In this document: piece after piece, positions 1 to 7,509 of the stretch
Position numbering within the stretch: position 1 is the first letter of the stretch
Layout of the letters: each line of letters starts with the position of its first letter
Assembly (NCBI RefSeq): GCF_030812415.1
Contig: NZ_JAUSST010000007.1
Coordinates: 326,648-390,647 of the forward strand
Direction of reading: 5' to 3'
Length of the DNA stretch: 64,000 bases
DNA from: Paenibacillus harenae
GTDB lineage: Bacteria > Bacillota > Bacilli > Paenibacillales > Paenibacillaceae
Translations under genes and position numbers: made by a program
The notes under the pieces: model-generated
Told to the model about the DNA's origin: nothing
What the model saw: only the letters and a program-made list of their open reading frames with translations
Databases searched by the model: none

Positions 1-7
1 TCGCCAT
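1..7 (-). CDS. Start of a gene that runs off the window
   Basis: Reading the minus strand there is a strong Shine-Dalgarno sequence, AAAGGAGG, at about 15-22, then six bases and an ATG at 7-5 followed by GCG. Only the first two codons (Met-Ala) are inside the window. The spacing and strength of the ribosome site are the only evidence for a gene start. It would be the next gene after the TIM-barrel protein in the same direction, probably the same sugar operon. No function can be given. Confidence 0.35.
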
Positions 8-116
8 CTTCGTCCTCCTTTGCTTTTTTAGTGTAGTTCTGAAACGCGATGATGTTACCCCCCATGCTGACATAGGTGAAACGATATCCCCCGTTGCGAT
101 GGGGATTTCATTGTAT

Positions 117-893
117 TCACTTCTTGTCCGGATTGTCAGCCAGCTGCAGGCCGCTCTTCAGAAAATCCAGACACTGCCGCATTCCCTCCCGGATGTCGCC
201 GCCACTTTCCTCGTCTGCTGATATCCAGCCGTCGTACCCGATACTGCGAATTGCACGGAAGATAGGTTCGAAGTCGATCTCTCCCTCTCCCAGCACACGC
301 CAATTTCCGCCCGCGTAGTCCTTCATGTGGAAGTTGTCGATGAATGGGGCGAAGCTCGTGATAAGTTCGGCGATATCCGAGATCCCCGATTTCACAAGAT
401 GCGCCGTATCGACAGTCAAACCGACAGTTGGTTCCTTCAGGCTACCGAAAAACAAGTCGAAATCCTCTCGGTACATGACGGGCTGGTCAAAATGATGGTG
501 AAGCGACAGCGCCAACCCCTGCTGCTCAGCCGCTTTGCCAAGCTCCGACAGTACATCGGCATAGCCGCGTATGTCGTCATGCGTAACGTGTTTGCGGGAA
601 ATGCCATGACAGATTATGATGCGTTCGGCTCCGATGCGTTTCCCGAAGGCGAACAGCGATTCCAGACTGGAGCGGCCATCGTCGTCGAGACCGCACCCCG
701 CTATCAAGGCGGATGTTATCCCCGGCAACGATCCCCACTCCTCCATGAAACGCTCAGGCTCCTGCAGATACGGAGCGTATTGGCCCATCTTTAGCTGCAA
801 ACCCGCATATCCCGCCGTCCGGTATTCCCTGAACAGCAGGCCCGTCTCTTCGTCCGATTGGGTAGGCCGTGAGAAAGCGAATTTCAGGCTCAT
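117..893 (-). CDS. Sugar phosphate isomerase/epimerase-like TIM-barrel protein
   Basis: A 258-residue protein of the xylose isomerase-like / AP endonuclease 2 TIM-barrel family. Family traits visible are a His in the middle (LSLHHHFDQPV), an Asp-Thr-Ala-His strand (VGLTVDTAHLVKSG), FHMKDY, and a C-terminal YDGWISADEES segment. These place the His/Glu/Asp metal ligands typical of sugar isomerases and epimerases. The ATG overlaps the stop of the upstream Gfo/Idh gene by 4 nt (ATGA), so the two are translationally coupled. Partner dehydrogenases of this kind often act with such isomerases on inositol or keto-sugars, but the substrate cannot be read from the sequence. The protein is cytoplasmic, with no signal peptide. 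Confidence 0.85.
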   Translation of the reverse strand: MSLKFAFSRPTQSDEETGLLFREYRTAGYAGLQLKMGQYAPYLQEPERFMEEWGSLPGITSALIAGCGLDDDGRSSLESLFAFGKRIGAERIIICHGISRKHVTHDDIRGYADVLSELGKAAEQQGLALSLHHHFDQPVMYREDFDLFFGSLKEPTVGLTVDTAHLVKSGISDIAELITSFAPFIDNFHMKDYAGGNWRVLGEGEIDFEPIFRAIRSIGYDGWISADEESGGDIREGMRQCLDFLKSGLQLADNPDKK

Positions 894-1885
894 GTCGTTA
901 AGCCCTTTCTAAGCGAAACGGTCCGCTGCTCCGCTGCGGATCGGTACGCCGCATCCAGCATGGCGACTGTGTTCAGGTTGTCCTGCGCACTGTTCGGAGC
1001 TTCGGCTCCGGTCTCCAGCGATACCAGCAAATGATTCAGTCCCTCGAACGTCGCAATTTCTCGCGAGATATTGTTGTCCCAGGTTTGTAGCGGGGACTTC
1101 GACTCCTCACGGTACAACTCCACCTTGCCATGTGTGCAGAACAGAGTACCCGTTTCGCCGATTACAATCATTTCGGTTCTCGGAAACGATGAAGAGAAAC
1201 TCTGGACGTACGTAGCGATCGCTCCGTTCTCAAAGTCAACCTGAACGGTAGCGTCGGTTTCGCCTGCGCATTCGATCGCCGAGGACGAACGCATCAGGCT
1301 CGTCACCGACACGGCTTCCGATCCCAGGATTTGGCGGAAGCCGTCAAACCAGTGAATGCCCATAACGGAGAGCGCGTGCCGCTCGCACTGCAAACGCCAG
1401 CCGCTATCCTGGCGGAAGAACAGGTTATTGAACAGAATCGAGGTTACCTTCCCGATCTTGCCCTCGTTCACGATTCCTTTCACGACATCAAACGTAAAAT
1501 GTCTGCGGAAATTCTGGTTGACGGATACCGGTACGCCCAGCTTTGCAGCCCTATTTGTAATCTCAACGGCATCCCCCAGTGTATCGGAGAACGGCTTCTC
1601 GACAAACAGCGGGAAACCAGCTTCCAGAAGCGGAATAACAACTTGCTTGCGGATAGAAGTAGGTGTGCACACGATGGCCACATCCACTCCGCTGCTCCGG
1701 ATGAAATCATCTACATTAGAAAACCGTTGCGGGATACCAAATTGGTCCGCTTTGCGGTTAAGAGTTTCTTCGTTCGGGTCGCAGATGGCCGTCACTTCCA
1801 CCCGATCCTTGTGACCCTGGTAGCCAATCAGGTGAAGTTCCGTCACTCCGCCTGCACCGATCAAACCAACCTTGTAAGTTTTCAT
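890..1885 (-). CDS. Gfo/Idh/MocA family NAD(P)-dependent oxidoreductase
   Basis: This 331-residue protein has an N-terminal Rossmann motif (GLIGAGGVTELH, residues 8-19), the CDPNE strand end for cofactor choice, and the family hallmark VEKPF near residue 98. The C-terminal half is the usual alpha/beta substrate domain, with MGIHWFDG where many members have HxxD. Such enzymes oxidise or reduce sugars and inositols. The start has a good ribosome site (AAGGAGG). It is the first gene of a two-gene unit with the downstream TIM barrel. Its promoter region carries a 15-bp palindrome overlapping a candidate -35 box, so the divergent XRE-cupin regulator probably controls it. The exact substrate is unknown. 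Confidence 0.9.
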   Translation of the reverse strand: MKTYKVGLIGAGGVTELHLIGYQGHKDRVEVTAICDPNEETLNRKADQFGIPQRFSNVDDFIRSSGVDVAIVCTPTSIRKQVVIPLLEAGFPLFVEKPFSDTLGDAVEITNRAAKLGVPVSVNQNFRRHFTFDVVKGIVNEGKIGKVTSILFNNLFFRQDSGWRLQCERHALSVMGIHWFDGFRQILGSEAVSVTSLMRSSSAIECAGETDATVQVDFENGAIATYVQSFSSSFPRTEMIVIGETGTLFCTHGKVELYREESKSPLQTWDNNISREIATFEGLNHLLVSLETGAEAPNSAQDNLNTVAMLDAAYRSAAEQRTVSLRKGLTT

Positions 1886-1958
1886 GAATCTTTCTCCTCC
1901 TTGAATGATGAATAGGATTAGGTCGTTCTTTCCAAATTCAAATCAACAAGATCAATAT

Positions 1959-1986
1959 TTATTACACCAAATTAATCAATATTCAA
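1959..1986 (-). promoter_or_regulatory. Candidate promoter of the Gfo/Idh operon
   Basis: On the minus strand there is TTGAAT at 1986-1981, a 16-nt spacer, and TAATAA at 1964-1959. The -35 box lies inside the palindrome at 1982-1996, the usual layout for repression by a regulator bound there. This was found by eye, and other boxes in this AT-rich stretch are possible. Confidence 0.45.
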
Positions 1987-1996
1987 CCAAGTTGAA
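1982..1996. promoter_or_regulatory. Operator-like palindrome, copy 1
   Basis: TTCAACCAAGTTGAA is a perfect 6-bp inverted repeat with a 3-bp centre. It lies about 97 bp upstream of the Gfo/Idh start, over its candidate -35 box. A second copy with the same arms is at 2105-2119. Two identical-armed palindromes in one divergent promoter region next to an XRE regulator suggest its binding sites (inference). Confidence 0.7.
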
Positions 1997-2028
1997 CTTA
2001 GATCATAATACATCATGCATTAATCCAT

Positions 2029-2042
2029 TGCAAGCGCTATCT
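2029..2042 (+). promoter_or_regulatory. cre-like catabolite repression site
   Basis: TGCAAGCGCTATCT matches the CcpA consensus TGNAARCGNWWWCA at 13 of 14 positions (the last base differs). It sits between the two palindromes in the divergent promoter region of sugar genes, where catabolite control would be expected. A direct repeat, TATCTCTAAGAT, follows at 2038-2049 and 2053-2064. Confidence 0.5.
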
Positions 2043-2104
2043 CTAAGATGTCTATCTCTAAGATAAAGTAATTAATCGAGTTTACTATGTAGTTTTGTTG
2101 CAAG

Positions 2105-2119
2105 TTCAACCTAGTTGAA
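2105..2119. promoter_or_regulatory. Operator-like palindrome, copy 2
   Basis: TTCAACCTAGTTGAA has the same TTCAAC/GTTGAA arms and 3-bp spacing as the copy at 1982-1996. It ends 43 bp before the likely ATG of the XRE-cupin gene, so it suits autoregulation. Confidence 0.7.
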
Positions 2120-2162
2120 GTATATTAAACAAGAAAACTATCGTACGATGAAAGAGGTACTT

Positions 2163-2729
2163 ATGGATCTGGGAAAACGGATACGGCTAATACGCAGAGA
2201 ACAGAAGCGTACACAGGAAGAAATCGCGGAAATATGCGGAATTACCAAAAGCATGCTTTCGAAAATCGAGAGCGGCAGCGCCATGCCGGCCGTATCGACA
2301 CTAATGAAGATTGCCAACGCCCTGGGCGTCAAGGTCTCCGATCTGCTTGAAGAGCAGACCAGCAACGATACAGTGATGGTGAGTGCGAGCCAGTACGAGG
2401 ATGTCAGCAAATGGCTGAATACCAACAAGGGGTACTCGTTCTTCGCCTTCGCCTCCACCAGGCACAACAAGATCATGCAACCGTATATATTCATTGCACG
2501 TCAGGGCGATATAAATAAACATACCTTCTCGCACGATGGCGAAGAATTCATTTACGTCATTTCCGGGAAGATGAGATACAACGTCGGAAGCACGGAATAT
2601 CAACTCGCCGCAGGAGACAGCCTTTATTTTAATTCGCTGCATGAGCATACTGTCGTTCCGCTTTCCGAAGAAGTGAAATACTTGGCGGTATTCACCGAAC
2701 TTCAGTCCAAGCCCCATGAAGGAGGCTAA
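2163..2729 (+). CDS. XRE family regulator with C-terminal cupin
   Basis: A 188-residue DNA-binding protein. The helix-turn-helix (residues about 5-60) has the XRE pattern LGKRIRLIRREQKRTQEEIA followed by TKSMLSKIESG. A cupin domain fills the C-terminal half (about 100-185; HDGEEFIYVISG, GDSLYFNSLHEHTV), which may sense a small metabolite. The ATG at 2163 is chosen because AAAGAGG lies 5-6 nt before it; an earlier TTG at 2115 falls inside the palindrome at 2105-2119 and has no ribosome site. The gene is divergent from the Gfo/Idh operon and followed by a strong terminator. It probably regulates that operon and itself. Confidence 0.9.
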   Translation: MDLGKRIRLIRREQKRTQEEIAEICGITKSMLSKIESGSAMPAVSTLMKIANALGVKVSDLLEEQTSNDTVMVSASQYEDVSKWLNTNKGYSFFAFASTRHNKIMQPYIFIARQGDINKHTFSHDGEEFIYVISGKMRYNVGSTEYQLAAGDSLYFNSLHEHTVVPLSEEVKYLAVFTELQSKPHEGG

Positions 2730-2798
2730 TCATCCGGGAGCGCTCCTTGACGAGGAAGAGCTCTTCGAATAATTGCAGCACAGAACTGTAAAATGCCG

Positions 2799-2841
2799 AA
2801 AAGCAATAAGCCACCTCTATAGGATGGCTTATTGCTTTTTC
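2799..2841 (+). terminator. Rho-independent terminator after the XRE-cupin gene
   Basis: A 15-bp perfect stem (2799-2813 with 2825-2839) contains AAGCAATAAGCC, with an 11-nt loop and a T run on the plus strand. Confidence 0.85.
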
Positions 2842-2850
2842 TATCGAGAT

Positions 2851-3021
2851 CTATTGAGCAAGGGCAGCAATCTCAGCGGCAGCAAGAGCTTTGTTATAAA
2901 TACGGAAGTCATCCACTCGTCCATTGAGGTATGGATCGTTGTTCTGGGAGCGGCCAATCCAATATTGCCTGGTGGAACTCGCATGAGTCCCATAACGCGT
3001 TGTATCCGCTTGCATCTGTCG
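2851..3021 (-). pseudogene. C-terminal remnant of a LamG/concanavalin-like domain
   Basis: The minus strand reads about 54 codons ending at a TAG (2853-2851), with the tail GRVDDFRIYNKALAAAEI and then AALAQ. This is the usual C-terminal strand of LamG-like (concanavalin A-like lectin/glucanase) domains found at the end of secreted carbohydrate-active enzymes. An ATG at 3015 preceded by AAGGAGGAG happens to open the fragment, but no signal peptide or full domain (about 150 residues) is present. I read it as the surviving 3' end of a deleted secreted enzyme. A short expressed peptide cannot be excluded. Confidence 0.65.
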
Positions 3022-3333
3022 ACTCCTCCTTCATATCGTCATTGCAGTTCATATTTTTCTGCCCCATCTACGGATCATTTTTCGAATGACACTGTCCATT
3101 TTTGTGATGTTCGGACCAAACGACCAGCTGCGGACCGAAATGAAATCCGACCTATGCGAACGCTCAGTGGCAGGTCGGCAAGGATCTCAGTTGACGCGGC
3201 CTGCCGGGGTTGCCCATACTATGGCTCCTGCTTGCCATAGGCACGTGTACCGCAACCCGGCATATGGTATAGAGGCATCAAATCAGGCGCTTACACGACA
3301 AAGCGCAATTTTTCGCGAAAATGAGGTGGGATA
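3022..3333. other. Intergenic stretch without a recognised gene
   Basis: About 310 bp between the LamG remnant and the phosphorylase. Short open frames exist but show no recognisable protein pattern. The last 15 bases hold the ribosome site AGGTGGG of the phosphorylase. Confidence 0.5.
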
Positions 3334-5526
3334 ATGCCAAACGGCGGTGTAGCTTATTTCTCGGCAGAGTTCGGACTTGACGAGTCCTTACCAATTTACT
3401 CGGGCGGCCTTGGCGTGTTAGCAGGCGATCATATCAAGGCGGCCGCAGACATGAATATTCCGATTACGGGCGTAGGCATATTTTATAGTAAAGGTTATTT
3501 CCAACAGAGCATCAACGAGGGCGGTTCGCAGCAGCATCTGTATCCCTATATCGATCCGGAGGCGAGCACCTACCCTGTTCAGCTCGTGAGGGATGCCGAG
3601 GAACGGCCTCTCATCATCGAAGTTAGGGTGGGCGGCAGGCAAGTTTATGCGAAAGCGTGGTCCGTGCAGGTGGGCTCGGTCACGCTGTACCTGCTCAATA
3701 CCGACGTTGAATCGAATAGCGACGAGGACCGCCGTTTGACCGACACACTCTATCCGAGTGAACAAGATGTTCGCATAAGCCAGGAGATGATCCTCGGCAT
3801 CGGCGGTGCAAGACTGCTTGCTGCGCTGGGCATCCAGCCGGAAGTCTGGCATATGAATGAAGGACACTCAGCGTTCCTGGCGCTCGAGCGTATCCGCATG
3901 CTGTCCGCAGAAGGCGTGCCGTTCGAGACGGCACTCGAGACAGTCAAGGCGAGCACCGTCTTTACAACGCACACCCCGGTTCCGGCAGGGCACGACGTCT
4001 TCTCCATCGACATGATGGACCGTTATTTCTGCGACTATTACTGGCAACTCGGGACGGACAGGGAGCAGGTACTGTCGCTCGGCCGCTTGAACGGCACGTT
4101 CAACATGACGCGTCTTGCGGTCAGCACGTCCTCTAAGGTGAACGGGGTGAGCAAGCTGCACGGCGAGGTGACCCGGGACCTATTCCACGGCTGGATGCCG
4201 CATATACCGAGACAGGACATTCCAATATATTCGGTCACGAACGGCGTCCATATCGGGACGTGGCTGGCTGACGGTATGAAGATGCTGTTCGACCGGTACC
4301 TCCCGTCCGACTGGGCCGTCCGCTCCGAAGAACTGGACGTGTGGGCTGCTGTTCGGGATATCCCAGCCACCCAGCTATGGGAGGAGCATCAGCGGGCGAA
4401 ATCCGAGATGGTCCGGGAGCTCGGCCTGCCGCTTGACTTGTCCGGTGATGGGCCGTTGATCGTCGGTTTCGCCAGGCGGTTTGCGACTTATAAGCGGGCG
4501 TTGCTCATCTTCCGCGACCTAGAGAGGCTCGCGCACATCCTGAACGATCCACAGCGCCCGGTCTGCCTCGTTTTCGCCGGAAAGGCGCATCCCGCGGACG
4601 GACCGGGAAAGGAACTGATCCGAAGAATTGTGGAGATATCCCGGGAGGAAAGGTTCAAAGGCCGCGTTTACATCGTGGACAACTATGCGATGGATAAGGC
4701 GAAAAAGCTGGTCCAAGGCGTTGACGTTTGGCTCAACACGCCCGTGAAGCCAATGGAAGCGAGCGGCACAAGCGGACAAAAGGCGGCCATGAACGGAGTA
4801 CTCAACTGCAGCGTACTAGACGGTTGGTGGGTGGAAGGTTACAATGGGCGAAACGGCTGGGCCATCGAAGGCGCGACAGACACCGACCCTGATCAGCAAG
4901 ACCAGCAGGACAGCGAAACGCTTTACCGACTGTTCGAAGAAGAGATTGTTCCGTTGTTCTACAAGCGGGGGGAGCACGCGGTCCCGACGGAATGGATCAA
5001 CATGATGAAGGAATCGATCAGCTCACTCGCGCCCGTCTTTAACACCCGCAGAATGGTAAGCGATTACTGGCACAAGGTGTATGTCCCCGCAATCGCAAGG
5101 GGGAGGCGGTTCGTCGCGGACAATTTCGAGGTCGCATCAAGGGTGGCCGCCTACAAGCAATTCATCCGTGACCACTGGTCAGCCGTCAGCGTCAGGAAAG
5201 TGGAAATTCTGGCCGACCATAGCAGCAGGATCGGGCTGAACAAGATAGCCTTCCGCGCCGAAATCGGGCTCGGCGCTATCTGGCACAAGGACGTTCGCGT
5301 GGAGGCGGTCGGCGCAGGCGGCAGCCGTGGCATCTGGAAGGCGAAGCTGGATCCTGTTCAGCAGCAGGCCAAGGGACTATATATCTATGAGGGCGTTTCT
5401 CCCAACGACTCGATCAACATCTGGAAGTCTAACGCGAACGTGCGGGTCACGCCGATCAGCTCGGATTTCGCCAACGATTTCGAGATGGAGCTGGCCGCCT
5501 GGGGGGCAGTACCTTATACGTCTTAA
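3334..5526 (+). CDS. Alpha-glucan phosphorylase (GT35), short form
   Basis: A 730-residue cytoplasmic enzyme of the alpha-glucan phosphorylase family, which releases glucose-1-phosphate from glycogen or maltodextrin with pyridoxal phosphate. Family landmarks are YFSAEFGLDESLPIYSGGLG at the N terminus, HMNEGHSAFLALERI, TTHTPVPAGHD, FARRFATYKRALL, and the cofactor lysine segment GTSGQKAAMNGVLN (Lys about 483). Typical members carry an extra N-terminal domain (DUF3417, about 100 residues) before YFSAEFG; it is absent here and not found in the DNA just upstream. The ATG has the ribosome site AGGTGGG. It stands alone between terminators, with no glg genes beside it. Confidence 0.9.
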   Translation: MPNGGVAYFSAEFGLDESLPIYSGGLGVLAGDHIKAAADMNIPITGVGIFYSKGYFQQSINEGGSQQHLYPYIDPEASTYPVQLVRDAEERPLIIEVRVGGRQVYAKAWSVQVGSVTLYLLNTDVESNSDEDRRLTDTLYPSEQDVRISQEMILGIGGARLLAALGIQPEVWHMNEGHSAFLALERIRMLSAEGVPFETALETVKASTVFTTHTPVPAGHDVFSIDMMDRYFCDYYWQLGTDREQVLSLGRLNGTFNMTRLAVSTSSKVNGVSKLHGEVTRDLFHGWMPHIPRQDIPIYSVTNGVHIGTWLADGMKMLFDRYLPSDWAVRSEELDVWAAVRDIPATQLWEEHQRAKSEMVRELGLPLDLSGDGPLIVGFARRFATYKRALLIFRDLERLAHILNDPQRPVCLVFAGKAHPADGPGKELIRRIVEISREERFKGRVYIVDNYAMDKAKKLVQGVDVWLNTPVKPMEASGTSGQKAAMNGVLNCSVLDGWWVEGYNGRNGWAIEGATDTDPDQQDQQDSETLYRLFEEEIVPLFYKRGEHAVPTEWINMMKESISSLAPVFNTRRMVSDYWHKVYVPAIARGRRFVADNFEVASRVAAYKQFIRDHWSAVSVRKVEILADHSSRIGLNKIAFRAEIGLGAIWHKDVRVEAVGAGGSRGIWKAKLDPVQQQAKGLYIYEGVSPNDSINIWKSNANVRVTPISSDFANDFEMELAAWGAVPYTS

Positions 5527-5540
5527 TCCATTATTGTATA

Positions 5541-5590
5541 TGACACAAAAGAAACAGCCAGGGATTCACCTAGCTGTTTCTTTTGTGTCA
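5541..5590 (+). terminator. Terminator of the glucan phosphorylase gene
   Basis: A perfect 18-bp stem (5541-5558 with 5573-5590) and a 14-nt loop, starting 14 nt after the stop codon. AT-rich outer arms could make it work in both directions. Confidence 0.85.
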
Positions 5591-5605
5591 TAACGCCAAC
5601 TCAAA

Positions 5606-5848
5606 CTAAATATCCCGTGATGTCAGAGTAAACCTATTCATATACAGCTCCTGCAACAACCCCCGAGAAAATGTATCTCTGTAAGAATGAATAAATACAT
5701 CGCTATGGTCGGAACGGCTACAAATATAATCGCAGCGCTTAAATTTTCGATCGAACCGTCCCAGGTTATGCTCCGTACGATACGCTGTAAGCGAAATCGG
5801 AATAACAGCAGTGAATCGCTTGCTTGAAGAGATCAACGGAAATCTCAT
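5606..5848 (-). CDS. Small open frame of unknown status
   Basis: An 80-codon frame on the minus strand. I recognise no domain, signal peptide or membrane segment, and there is no convincing ribosome site. The composition (Arg, Ser, Phe, Tyr, Asp) is protein-like, so it could be a fragment of a lost gene. Treat as doubtful. Confidence 0.2.
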   Translation of the reverse strand: MRFPLISSSKRFTAVIPISLTAYRTEHNLGRFDRKFKRCDYICSRSDHSDVFIHSYRDTFSRGLLQELYMNRFTLTSRDI

Positions 5849-5937
5849 TAGACATTTGAATGTATTGCTTTTGCAGCATCAAATCGTTACTGGAAAATAT
5901 CTGCATCTATATCAAGGCCCCAGCATTGCTAGATCAT

Positions 5938-5975
5938 AAAAGTCCCCATCATGGTGAACAGGTGGGGACTTTTTG
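5938..5975. terminator. Hairpin terminator, probably of the HxlR gene
   Basis: AAAAGTCCCCA (5938-5948) pairs with TGGGGACTTTT (5963-5973). It lies 68 nt beyond the HxlR stop codon on the minus strand. The T run is stronger on the plus strand, so the direction is uncertain. Confidence 0.6.
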
Positions 5976-6042
5976 TCGCTCACAGACCCGCAACCCTTTT
6001 TACATAACGCCGCAACAACGGGTACGAAGCATCGCTTTATTT

Positions 6043-6372
6043 TTAGTTATTTGCGAGATAGTTTAAGCCCCATTTCTCTATTTGGAGGAGGATGGGATAA
6101 AGACTCTTCCCGGTCTCTGATAGCGAATACTCTACCTTGGGTGGGATTTCAGAATACACTTGCCGGTTAATCAGCCCATCGCTTTCGAGCTCACGCAGCT
6201 GGCGAGTGAGTGTACGCTGCGTAATATCGGGAAATTCCCTTCTCAGTTCATTGAACCGTCGAACGCCATGAGTCGCAAGCTTGTGCAAAATGAGCAGCTT
6301 ATACTTGCCTCCAACCATATTGACCGTAAATTCAACCGGACATTGTGAGCATTGTGAGTGTTGATTATCCAC
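6043..6372 (-). CDS. HxlR family transcriptional regulator
   Basis: A 109-residue winged-helix protein. It has the family signature: N-terminal cysteines (SQCSQCPVEF), GGKYKLLILHKL, RRFNELRREFPDITQRTLTR and LRELESDGLINR, then the wing IPPKVEYSLSETGKSL. HxlR/YodB-type regulators often sense electrophiles or oxidants through such a cysteine. It is divergent from an NmrA-like oxidoreductase, and two palindromes lie in the 137-bp gap. It most likely represses its neighbour and itself until an inducer modifies it (inference). Confidence 0.92.
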   Translation of the reverse strand: MDNQHSQCSQCPVEFTVNMVGGKYKLLILHKLATHGVRRFNELRREFPDITQRTLTRQLRELESDGLINRQVYSEIPPKVEYSLSETGKSLYPILLQIEKWGLNYLANN

Positions 6373-6393
6373 TCCGCTTCCCTCCTTCTTAAG

Positions 6394-6409
6394 GTATCCT
6401 CAAGGATAC
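6394..6409. promoter_or_regulatory. Palindromic operator candidate in the HxlR/NmrA gap
   Basis: GTATCCTCAAGGATAC is a perfect 7-bp inverted repeat with a 2-bp centre, 22 bp upstream of the HxlR start. Confidence 0.6.
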
Positions 6410-6430
6410 TATATATCCCTAATGTGCGTA

Positions 6431-6460
6431 CTTACAAAATGCATTCTATATCTTTATTAT
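6431..6460 (+). promoter_or_regulatory. Candidate promoter of the NmrA-like gene
   Basis: CTTACA (6431-6436), an 18-nt spacer, and TATTAT (6455-6460). A second palindrome lies just downstream. Confidence 0.45.
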
Positions 6461-6478
6461 AAAACTATACCCACTAAA

Positions 6479-6491
6479 TTACTTTTAGTAA
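6479..6491. promoter_or_regulatory. HxlR/YodB-type operator candidate
   Basis: TTACTTTTAGTAA is a perfect 5-bp inverted repeat with a 3-bp centre and contains the TACT...AGTA spacing known from YodB-type operators. It lies between the candidate -10 box and the start codon of the NmrA-like gene, suited to blocking transcription. Confidence 0.5.
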
Positions 6492-6509
6492 ACGAAAGGA
6501 TGATGAACA

Positions 6510-7412
6510 ATGGAAACGAAGGAAAAAATATTGGTTTATGGAGCTGGCGGCGTGCAAGGCGGCGCAGTCGCACGCAAGCTTCTGAAAGAAGGATACGCTG
6601 TTCATACGATCGTGAGAAGTTCGGAAAAGGCCGCTCAGCTTCAAAAACAAGGCATTACAGCCTTTGTTGGCGATCTTTCGGATGCAGGAAGTCTCACTCC
6701 AGCTCATGACGGAGTCAGCAAAGTGTTCCTGCTGTTGCCTGTGGAATTTAACCTGGAGCGCATACGCGAATTTATCCGCAATACTGTCGATGCAGCCAAA
6801 CATGCAAATGTTAAGCTTCTCGTTATTAATACCAGCGGTATCGTTCCGGATGATGTTACAGGTGTCGCTGCCAATGATAGTAAAAATGAATTGATTGCTT
6901 ATGTAAAGCAAAGCGGAATTCCGTCTATCATCCTTCAACCTGTATTTTATATGGAAAACTTCCTTATCCCCGGCGTTGTAGGCAACCAAACATTGGCTTA
7001 TCCTGTACCAGCCGATCGTGCAATCGCCTGGATCAGCATGGAAGATGCGGCTGCTTACGGCGTATATGCGCTAAACCATCCGGAGCTGGCAGGGCAGGCG
7101 TTGCCTATCGTAGGACCTGAGGCGCTGACCGGCAATCAATTGGCTGAGCAATTCAGTGCCGCATTGGATCGGGAGATACAGTTCTTCCCTCTCCCAGTGG
7201 AAGCGTTCGAAGAAGCGTTAGCTCCAATGCTGGGCAAGGAAACGGCAGCAGGCCTGGCAGACTCGTACAAATGGATTGGATTAAATTCTCATTTACTGCC
7301 AAAGCCAGACCAAGTCATTGACGAAATGCGTACTGCTGTACCGGGCACCCCGCTCATAGAGTGGGTGAAACAAGCCGTGCAGCATGGATTGTTCGCACCC
7401 GTCACTGAGTAA
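6510..7412 (+). CDS. NmrA-like NAD(P)-binding oxidoreductase
   Basis: A 300-residue atypical short-chain dehydrogenase. The N terminus is a Rossmann motif (ILVYGAGGVQGGAVARKLL, residues 7-25) followed by IVRSSEKAAQLQKQG and GDLSD, as in NmrA/HSCARG proteins that bind NADP(H). It lacks the YxxxK pair of classic SDRs in the expected place, as is common in this subfamily. Such proteins reduce quinones or serve as redox sensors; which applies here cannot be told. The ribosome site GAAAGGATG precedes the ATG. Its divergent HxlR neighbour suggests induction by electrophiles or oxidants. Confidence 0.88.
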   Translation: METKEKILVYGAGGVQGGAVARKLLKEGYAVHTIVRSSEKAAQLQKQGITAFVGDLSDAGSLTPAHDGVSKVFLLLPVEFNLERIREFIRNTVDAAKHANVKLLVINTSGIVPDDVTGVAANDSKNELIAYVKQSGIPSIILQPVFYMENFLIPGVVGNQTLAYPVPADRAIAWISMEDAAAYGVYALNHPELAGQALPIVGPEALTGNQLAEQFSAALDREIQFFPLPVEAFEEALAPMLGKETAAGLADSYKWIGLNSHLLPKPDQVIDEMRTAVPGTPLIEWVKQAVQHGLFAPVTE

Positions 7413-7455
7413 ACGGAATTAGCTCATCCATTTACGAAAAGAACCTTTAACTCAA

Positions 7456-7492
7456 CAAGGACCGGAATGCCCTTTGGCGATTCCGGTCCTTG
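7456..7492 (+). terminator. Hairpin after the NmrA-like gene
   Basis: A perfect 13-bp stem, CAAGGACCGGAAT (7456-7468) with its complement (7480-7492), and an 11-nt loop. The T run after it is poor, so termination may be partial. Confidence 0.6.
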
Positions 7493-7509
7493 CTGGTTTC
7501 ATTTCATAC

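Noticed and set aside
2115..2162. TTG start of the XRE-cupin gene
   Set aside because: The TTG is inside the operator palindrome and has no ribosome site; ATG 2163 has both a good site and the domain start.
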